From positions 20,257,438 to 20,321,437 of the forward strand of contig CM069598.1 of assembly GCA_035771175.1 (NCBI GenBank): a stretch of DNA of 64,000 nucleotides, read 5' to 3'. Both the position numbers and the translations under genes were made by a program. Positions within the stretch are counted from its first letter, which is position 1. Each line of letters opens with the position of its first letter. Of the stretch, positions 56,277 through 64,000 are shown piece by piece. The notes below the pieces were generated by a model that had not been told where the DNA came from, did not search any database, and was given only the letters and a program-made list of their open reading frames with translations. This DNA is from Paratinospora sagittata. Lineage: Eukaryota; Streptophyta; Magnoliopsida; Ranunculales; Menispermaceae.

Positions 56277-56850
56277 TGTCGCGACCCCTCTCTGGGTGAC
56301 ATTACGATCGGCATAGTACCTCAGATAATGTTGCTCCAAGACAAAGCATGAGATAAATCTCAGCCTCTACCTAATACACAAATAATACCTGTACAAACAT
56401 AATCATCCTGTATATGACAATTAATAATGGAACCATAAAATCAATCCAACATAAATCCACTTGGATCAAACATGGTTCCAACATATACTATCACCTGATT
56501 AAACAAGTATCTAATCCCAAATACAAGTCATACGCATGTACCATATACACAACTCATCTTTGTGATATAATTATATAATACTACATTGTGAAAGTTATGT
56601 ACATAATCAAAATGAACAAAAGAATCAGAAAGTGACCCAATTCCCATCTGACACCTATATCCAAGAAGTGGAAGGCTGCCCATTTCCAGAATTTCAACAC
56701 TTAGCCAATTGTCACATCAACCCATACACATCTACAATGTATTAAACATGAAAATACACTTATATATGAATAAAATACACATCTACACAATCATCTAGAG
56801 TCGGGCAATATACGTCATCATGACGTCATGTGAGGATTTGGGTCGTTACA
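56277..56850. mobile_element. Short solo LTR S5 in C1 protease
   Basis: TGTCGCGACC to GGGTCGTTACA, 574 bases, with near-symmetric ends. Flanks CTACT (56272-56276) and CTAAT (56851-56855) are a target duplication with one change. Removing it restores the C1 frame from SGDKL to FLSIARKL. It contains a TGACGTCA palindrome at about 56821-56828. No coding sequence. Confidence 0.87.
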
Positions 56851-57010
56851 CTAATTTATCTCCTGACATGTGCCTTGAGCAGCAACTATCAGGATACCAA
56901 AAATGTTTTTGAGAACCATCCTACACCACATAAAAGACCTTTGACTTTGGTACCCAAGTTGTTTTGGGTTCATCTATGTTAGCATCATTAAGAACAATCT
57001 TTTCTACCCT
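56851..57010 (-). pseudogene. pol: Protease active-site part of C1
   Basis: On -: EKIVLNDANIDEPKTTWVPK, then HFWYPDSCCSRHMSGDKL (56867-56890 for the active site). Active copia proteases have DSGCSRHM, so Gly is replaced by Cys in the catalytic loop. The upstream gag-side sequence is cut at about 57010 by element X. Confidence 0.88.
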
Positions 57011-58466
57011 TGTGATGTGATTTTTTGAATATATCACATTATATACTTGCAAGTGCACAAGGTGAGTTGTAGCACTAGACAAGGTCGATCCACAAGGATT
57101 GAAGATAATACTTTTTTTTAGAAAATAAATTTTATTATTCATATTCCATATAAGTCAAAGTAAAGAAAAATGTGCTTTCAAACAACCTAAGTTCAATATT
57201 AAGCAGCTAACTAAATAAACTAAGTTGCAGAAATTTTAAATCTAATTAATTCATAAGGGAATAACAAAACAAAAAAAATTAAAACAAGATAAAATTTAAA
57301 AACCTAAAGACTAAGAACACATTTAAGCCTAAAAATAAAAATATTGAAGTAAAAAAATAAATAAAAACTAAAATAAATCAATAACATATTTTTTAAAAGG
57401 AAAGTAACCAAAATGTTTAAAATATTGAAAGAAAAATGCTACCAAAGATTTAAGAATGAAAAGAACTTCAAAAAAATTAAAAACGCAAAATGCAATTAAG
57501 ATGATAAAAGTAAATGAATAAAGTATGCAAGTGACTAAAAAAATAAAAAATAACAACAAAAAGAACAACCAACAATAAAAAGAAAACAATGATCTTCATT
57601 ACTTGGAAAAAAAAGAAACTTACAAAGATTCAAGGCCTAAGGTATTGTCAACTACCTTAGCCTTAAATCATACACCGAACTTCCGAAACACTCCAATGCT
57701 CCAAACTTCTAAACAAAATAGCAGTACTAAAATAAAAAGAAAGATTGACAATTCAGAGAGGATGGGATGCCCATTCTCTTGAAATCTACCTCCTTTTATA
57801 GATGTGTCCACTTCTTGATTTTCAAAAACAAAAATGCATCCACCACCTATTATTCTCTAAAAAATATTCTCTAAAAATGGTCATGTTATAAATTACATAA
57901 AGATTTTTTCAATCAAGAAAATAAGAAAAAGATTGTGCCCATATCTGGAGGAAATTTCATTTTCTTCTTTTTGACATGTGACATCTCTTTCTTCCATAAT
58001 TTGGTTGATATGAGCTTAATTAGATCTTCATCAAAGATTGCAACCATGTGGGTCCCTTCTTTCAAAATCTTTAAGTTGATTAGAATTCAATCAAACGAAC
58101 TCAGATTAATTATTTCAGCCTTGTTGGATCTGATGGCTCAGCTTCTCCACATCTGGTCCATGTAGATATGTGGTGTGGATCTTTCAGAAATATGCAATCT
58201 CATCATTTGATGCTGAAAAATATCTAAAAAATACTTAAAGACCAAGTGAGACACTAACATACCCAAAAATAAATAAAAACTCAATGACCTTATTAAAAGA
58301 AAAAAACATGCATTATTGAAGTAGCCCAAAATGTCCTAAAAATTCTAAAATGTGACCTAAAGAATTTTTTTATTTTTTCATTATTTTTTTTATTTTTTAT
58401 TGTTTTTTTAAACCAAAAATCATTAAAAATTGGGGTGAAAAAATACAAAATTGTGATTTCATCACA
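57011..58466 (-). mobile_element. 3' LTR of gypsy-like element X
   Basis: On - it begins TGTGATGAAATCACAA (58466) and ends AATCACATCACA (57011; 57016 is an alternative end). The right side adjoins a PPT, so this is a 3' LTR on -. It contains the ACTTGCAAGTGCACAAGG and GGTCGATCCACAAGGATTG segments common at gypsy (Tat/Athila-like) LTR 3' ends. Poly-A/T-rich inside, with no coding sequence. The upper boundary in C1 is clear; the matching 5' LTR is outside the window. Confidence 0.7.
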
Positions 58467-58974
58467 CTCCCCTACTAGCATTTTGCTACTCCCTTAGCAA
58501 AAATGTGAAATAAAAAAAATACTAATGACTAAAAAAAATAAATAAATAAACCTAAAAACTGCATCCCAACTAAATTAGTGTTCACTTCCACAAACTCGTT
58601 TATTTAGCTTTATACTTGTAATCCAAGGCATAGGTGATTCAGTGTTTATGATCCATCCAACTAATGAAAAATCTCCAAGTCTTGAGGCATAAAACTCTTA
58701 TAATGCAAGTAAGATTAAACTCCTTGTGTATAGTGAATTCTGACTTGAGCCTAAAACTTCGGTTTGTATTGAGGGTATGTGGTAAGCTCCCTTACACCTA
58801 GAGCACTCGGTCAAACTGGTTATCTCAATCCAAACTGAATTCGTACAAAGATGGGAAAGTCTTGACCACAACCTTTGCTAGTGGAACGTGTTATCTACCA
58901 ATTACATCTTGCACACCAACTCAAAATGCCCTTATATCCTCATAAGCTAATTTCATCTTTCCATCAACTCAAGA
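58467..58974 (-). other. PPT and 3' untranslated region of element X
   Basis: On - the purine run CTAGTAGGGGAG (58467-58478) precedes the LTR. The remainder, to 58974, is non-coding, with A-rich runs near 58515-58550, and resembles in style the 3' region of H1. It is cut at 58975 by the H1 LTR. No pol of X is visible. Confidence 0.6.
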
Positions 58975-60966
58975 TGTTTTATTTAATATATAAATAATCA
59001 TAAATATTTTGATTCGCAAGTGTACGAATATCAAGTTATAATATACCGAGGTGAGTCGGGTTATTGTCCTTTGGGAAAGTTAATTTTACTAATATAAATG
59101 CTCAAAACTACTATGATTTTAATTTTATCTAGGTGATCAAAAGCGGATGATTTAATTGTTGAAATTAAAATGAAGAAAATTAAAGTAAATCAATGCAAGT
59201 TAAATTAAAATGGGGGAAAATCAATGAATAACAATTCTAGAGTAATGATATCACTATGTTGTCTACTATGGGTTTCAAAAAGGTTGTGTTATTAAATTAA
59301 TTAACAGAATTATAAATCATGAATTCTAACCCATCCAAACCCCTCTATCGAATGTAGTTTGAATATCATTCTCTCTCTCAAGTGTAAACCAGTAAATTGA
59401 GAATGCATTAAAATATGTAATTCATTTTGAATGATTTCAAAGGATTTCGTAGGTCTCTCGACTCAATACTACTATCCTGGGTCAAAATGTTCATTTTCCA
59501 ATTCGATAGCACCTCTCTCGAGTGTAAGAAATCGAATCTAAAGTCATTTAAAACGTGGCCAACAATTTAAAGGCATTAAGTATAGAAAATTGTAAATAAA
59601 CCCAATAAATTAATCAAAAACACATAAACAATGATAATCAACCCATTTCTTCCAACATAGATCAATCAAAACTCTAGAATAAGAATTTAGCTCACGTTCA
59701 AAGTCATGGATACAAGATGAAAAAGATATAAAACTATGGAAGAAAACATTACAAAGCACAAAGATTAGGAGAACAAGGTTAGAAACCCCCCTTCAATGGT
59801 GATTTAATCTTCTTCCCCCTCTTGGATTCTTCAAGCTTCCAAGTTTTTTCCTCTTCTTTTCTTGCCTCCTTTTCCACACCCTAAACCTAATTCCAATCTC
59901 TCCTCTCAATAGTTTAAACCCTAAATACGAGTTATACACTTAAGTGAGTCAAAAGACCCAAATGGGCATAAAACTTTACTAGAAACAAAAAATCTTGCAC
60001 ATCTGCGCAAATCAACACCCTAGCTCCCACTCTCAGATATCCACCACCACCATTCTGCATTTGGGCGTCGTGGCGCCCAGTCTCAGGTGTCGGGTAGTGG
60101 TGGCTTGTGGACTTAGCTGATTTTCTCTACTTTTTGCACATGTTTTGAACATGTTCTTGACTTCTTTTGAACACCATTTGAACCTTGTTTCAACCCACTT
60201 TTAAGCTATTTATTTACATAAAAAAGAAAGTATAAACAATTGTAAATTTTATGCAATTAATCAAAGTATTAACTATAATGAAATGTACTCAAAACATATG
60301 ACTTCTATGATATTAACATGTATCAAAAAGTCATTTATTCATGATAAAAACCAATTAAAACCTAAGATAAAACCTAAATGCATCTAAAACAACTAAGTAT
60401 ACTAATCATGCAAAAACACCTAAAAACTAACTAAATGAACCTAAAATTCTAACAAATTAACATGCAAACTAACTACTAAAAACTCAACTTATTAATAACT
60501 ACTTTCACCTTCTTCTTTTTTTTTTGGATTATGCAACATGTTTGCTGCCTTTTATTTATTTATAAAAATATACTATACTTTAAGCTACTTATGGAGATGA
60601 CAAACTAGTTCTTGAGACATAGTCAAACCTTATACTCCATGGCTTGAGGAAGTCCACTTTGGTGACGGTTAAAAACCTAATTCTAGGCTTAGTCAGATAT
60701 GAGTGCAAATTAAGGAGTTTTCAATTATTTATTTTATAAAAATCGCATGACTCAAACTTGTACTCCTGTCCATTTCGCTAGATGGGTCAATCAACACATT
60801 CTTCATCATTTGCCTTGAATAAACAATTTTCACGATTAATTCAACAAGCTTATACAAGTGAACACTTTTCCTAAACACTCAATTTTTTTTTTCTAGAACT
60901 TAAAAGTAAAAAAAAAACTTATGACCTAAAATGACTAAATGACCCTAAAAAAATACTAAAATGACA
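58975..60966 (-). mobile_element. 3' LTR of Athila-like element H1
   Basis: On - from TGTCATTTTAG (60966), directly after a PPT, to ATTAAATAAAACA (58975), about 1990 bases. Near its 3' end on - it has the CACTTGCGAATCA and CCTCGGTAT type segments typical of plant gypsy LTRs. CAAGA (58970-58974) would be half of its target duplication; the other half is beyond the window. The left boundary is inferred from the TG...CA rule. Confidence 0.6.
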
Positions 60967-60981
60967 CCCTCCCCCACTAGA
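60967..60981 (-). other. Polypurine tract of H1
   Basis: CTAGTGGGGGAGGG on -, immediately before the H1 3' LTR. Element X has the similar CTAGTAGGGGAG, supporting a shared gypsy lineage. Confidence 0.8.
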
Positions 60982-61034
60982 ATCACACATTGTACTCAAT
61001 GTAAAGAAAATTGGAGAGGATGAGCTGGACAAAG

Positions 61035-62180
61035 TTAAGTGTAGATAGGGTCTTGGCGCAAAAAAGTTTGCTCCTCTTCTAAGTTAGGTAACTCCAGGTA
61101 TGGCTTCAACCTTTGTCCATTGACTTTAAAAGTATTCCCTTTTTCATCGAAAATCTCAATGGCCCCATGTGAAAAAACAGTCTTGACAATGAAAGGACCA
61201 GACCAACAAGATTTTAATTTTCCTAGGAACAAATGCAAACGAGAGTCATAAAATAAGACTTTATGGCCCGGAGTGAAGGATTTCCTAATAATTTGATTAT
61301 CATGGATCATCTTCATTCTACTTTTGTATTTTTTAACACAATCATATGCATCAATCCCCAGTTCTTCTAACTCAGTGAGTTGAAAGTTTCCTATGAGCAC
61401 CGACTTTTTTCTAAAACAAAATTGAGCTTTTTGATGGCCCAATATGCTCTATGCTCGAACTCAACAGGTAGATGACATGTTTTGCGGAACACAAGCCGAA
61501 ATGGGGGCATACCTATAGGGGTCTTGTATGTTGTTCTGCAAGCCCATAGTGCATCGGATAGTCGAAGTGACCAATCCTTCCTACTGGGATTGACAGTCTT
61601 GTCCAAAATTTTCTTAATCTCCCTATTAGAAATTTTCACTTGTCCACTAGTTTGAGGATGGTATGGGGTGGCAACTTTATGGGAAATATTGTACTTTCTC
61701 ATCAAATGCTCAAACACCCTATTGCAGAAATGTGTCTATCACTTATAATGGCACGTGGTGTGCCAAAACGTGCAAATATATGTTCTTTGATGAACCAGAC
61801 CACCACCTTGTGATCATTGGTTTTGCATGCAATAGCCTTTACCCATTTGGACACGTAATCAACAACTACAAGAATGTAGACATTCCCAAAAGACATGGGA
61901 AAAGGGCCCATAAAGTCTATCCCCCAAACATCGAACAACTCAACTACCAAAATGGGATTTAGAGGCATCATGTTCCTACGCCCTATGCATCCTAACTTCT
62001 AACATCTTTGGCAAGCGATGCAATAAGCATGAGTATCCTTGTATATGAAGGAACAATAAAAACCCGAGTGCAATATCTTTGCAATTGTTTTCTTAGCACT
62101 GAAATGGTCCCCTACAAGGTTGATCATGGCAAAATGAAAAAACACTAGGGATCTCATGATCAGGATCGCATCTCCTAATC
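61035..62180 (-). pseudogene. pol: Integrase of H1 (Athila-like)
   Basis: On -: the HHCC finger (GDHFSAKKTIAKIL ... DTHAYCIACQRC, about 61990-62110). The core has [15 protein letters not shown] (first Asp) and [10 protein letters not shown] (second Asp). The third motif reads [16 protein letters not shown], where the usual acidic residue before ISNRE is Lys. Then the [17 protein letters not shown] motif and a C-terminal part with HKVLFYDSRLHLFLGKL and GPFIVKTVFSHGAIEI. A frame change near 61715 and another near 61440 break it. Motif spelling is that of Athila, a non-chromodomain gypsy lineage. Confidence 0.88.
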
Positions 62181-62716
62181 ACCTGATCAGGACAATACTT
62201 GAATAATTAGGGATCGTCTCAAAAATAATTCTTAACTCTAGAGAAGAAGAATTTCCTATCTTGTTGGGTCCAATGATCAGGTAATAGACCTGTGACAAGA
62301 TAGTTAACAATGTTCGCATACCAAGGGGATTGGGAAACTGATAAAAGTTGCTCATCAGGGAAGGACTCAGAAACATGATGAGGATCTTGAGAAGACTCTA
62401 CCATGAGCCTAGAAAGATGGTCAACTACCACATTTTCTGCTCCTTTCTTATCCTTAATCTCCAAATCAAACTCTTTGAGCAAAAGAACCCATCAGATTAA
62501 CCTAGGTTTGGCATCCTTCTTAGTGAGAAGGCATCTCAATGCAGCATGATTCGAATAAATGATGACCTTAGATCCAAAGATATAGGACCTAAACTTTTCT
62601 AAGGCAAACACAACTGCTAAAAGCTCTTTCTCAGTGGTAGAATAGTTTAGTTGTGGATCAGTAAGAGTCTTACTGGCATAATAAATAACATGAGGTAATT
62701 TACATACGCGTTGTCC
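62181..62716 (-). pseudogene. pol: RNase H of H1
   Basis: On -: [20 protein letters not shown] and [18 protein letters not shown], then a catalytic region reading [12 protein letters not shown], where Asp of the usual T/S-D-H is Asn. Then [20 protein letters not shown] with the last Asp. One stop (near 62490) lies between. Separated from RT by a stop at 62717. Confidence 0.85.
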
Positions 62717-64000
62717 TTAGACTGCACCAATAGCATAATCTGAGGCATCACACATTATCTCAAATAATGCATTCCAATCAGGTGGCCTAATGATGAGTGC
62801 AGAACTGAGTTCTAACTTAAGACGAGTAAAAGCTTTTGAACAAGGTTCAACAAAAGAGAATGGGACATTCTTGGCTAACAAACTGCAAAGGGGCCTAGAA
62901 ATCTTGCTAAAATCCTTAATGAATCTTCTATAAAACCCAACATGCCCCAAAAAATATCTAACCTCCCTAATAGTCTTAAGAGGTGGAAAATTAGAAATTA
63001 AATCAACTTTAGCTTTGTCGACCTCAATCCCTTCTTTTGAGATGATATGCCCTAACATAATTCCCTTTTGAGCCATAATATGACATTTTTCCCAATTTAG
63101 AACAAGATTTTTTTCTTGGCATCTTTCCAACACCAGCCTCAAATGATTCAAATATTCATCAAAGGAAGATCCAAATATTGAAAAATCATCCATAAAAACT
63201 TCTGTAAACCTCTTTACCATGTTAGAGAAAATATTGATCATACGCCACTGAAAAGTTGCAGGTGCATTACACAATCCAAAAGGCATCCTTCTATAGGCAA
63301 AGGTTCCAAAAGGACAAGTGAAAGTGGTCTTCTCTTGGGTCTCTGGGGCAATGGAAATTTGGTTATAACCGGAATATCCATCAAGAAAATAATAATATGC
63401 ATGTCCAGCCAACCTCTCAAGAATTTGATCAATGAATGGTAGAGGAAAATGATCTTTCCTTGTAGCCGCATTTAGCTTGCGGTAATCAATGCATACTCGC
63501 CACCCGGTAGTCACTCGCATGGGGATCAATTCATCGTCCTCTTTCTCAATCACTGTAATTCCATACTTCTTTGGCACAACTTGGATTGGACTAACCCATG
63601 AACTGTCAGAAATGGGGTAAATGATCCCTACATCCAATAATTTTAAAATCTCATACCTCACTGCCTCCTGCATGTTAGGATTTAACCTACAATGCATTTC
63701 CCGGGAAGTTTTTGCATTATCCTCCAAATGAATTCTATGTTGGCAGACAGTTGGACTAATACCCTTAATATCGCTTATGGACCACCCTATAGCTTTCTTA
63801 TGGTTCCTCAGAACATCTAGAAGCTTTTATTTTTGCACTGGACCAAGATCTGAGGCTATGATGACATGCAAGTTATTCTCTGGACCTAAAACCACATTTC
63901 AATTCCTGAGGCAAAGGCTTGAGTTCCATAGTAGAGGGCTTCTCAATAAAGGGAACTACATGAGGCTCAATACTAGACATATATAATTGAGGCCTAAGTG
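62717..64000 (-). pseudogene. pol: Reverse transcriptase of H1, running off the window
   Basis: On - 336 and more codons are open: HLEDNAKTSREMHCRLNPN, GWRVCIDYRKLNAATRKDHF, DGYSGYNQISIAPETQEKTT, CPFGTFAYRRMPFGLCNAPA, and an intact catalytic FMDD (63185-63196) in EVFMDDFSIFGSSFDEYLNH. Then LGHIISKEGIEVDKAK and the CDASDYAIGAV end of the RNase H start. Upstream, toward 64000, the protease-RT linker (ELKPLPQEL, ASDLGPVQK) continues with a frame change and a stop. Classic Athila. The RT block is the longest intact coding stretch in the window. Confidence 0.9.

Noticed and set aside
57368..57589. Hydrophobic Phe/Leu-rich open frame on - that looks like a membrane protein
   Set aside because: It is the translation of an A-rich stretch of the X LTR; composition alone explains it.

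Overview
This window looks like nuclear DNA of a large-genome flowering plant, probably a eudicot. Almost every base lies in LTR retrotransposons inserted into one another. I found no host protein gene, tRNA, rRNA or CRISPR array. The species cannot be named from the sequence. Most elements prime from initiator tRNA-Met (TGGTATCAGAGC sites), and most coding regions are broken.

Layout. 1-1400: AT-rich DNA with microsatellites. 1401-10288: a mirror-image chimera of a Ty3/gypsy chromovirus-like family, here called G: 5' LTR, leader, ORF1, gag and protease on + (G1), joined at about 7560 to an inverted ORF1-leader-LTR piece on - (G2). 10289-11203: an orphan LTR tail. 11204-13400: - strand gypsy pol remnant (G0). 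At 13400 a - strand Ty1/copia SIRE-like element (C1) is inserted in G0. It runs to at least 57010 because it is split by later insertions. These are a third G copy (G3, 13504-21152) in its 3' LTR, a - strand gypsy element (G4, 28078-56093) in its integrase/protease region, a short solo LTR (S5, 56277-56850) in its protease, and element X (57011 on) just upstream. An Athila-like gypsy element (H1, 58975 to the window end) interrupts X. G4 in turn holds copia C2 (28701-40547) in one LTR, solo LTR S4 (51240-54066) in the other and solo LTR S3 (45793-48724) in pol. C2 holds solo LTRs S1 (29551-32506) and S2 (34855-37545). Target-site duplications support seven of these insertions, and for G4 and S5 the C1 protein reads on across the removed insert. 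Nesting reaches five levels.

How the parts work together. Within each element the LTRs supply promoter and ends, the PBS and PPT prime cDNA synthesis, gag makes the particle, and pol supplies protease, reverse transcriptase/RNase H and integrase. Two elements carry an extra ORF. Family G has ORF1 between PBS and gag, just after a conserved splice-acceptor-like site. C1 has an ORF between pol and the 3' LTR where SIRE elements keep an envelope-like gene. The two extra proteins share a visible domain pattern although they sit in different superfamilies and at opposite ends of the element. G3 also has an unrecognised acidic ORF after the chromodomain.

The least explained structure is RNA-like. 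There are arrays of stem-loops with constant loops and changing but still paired stems, both near the sense 3' end of the copia LTRs and between ORF1 and gag of family G.
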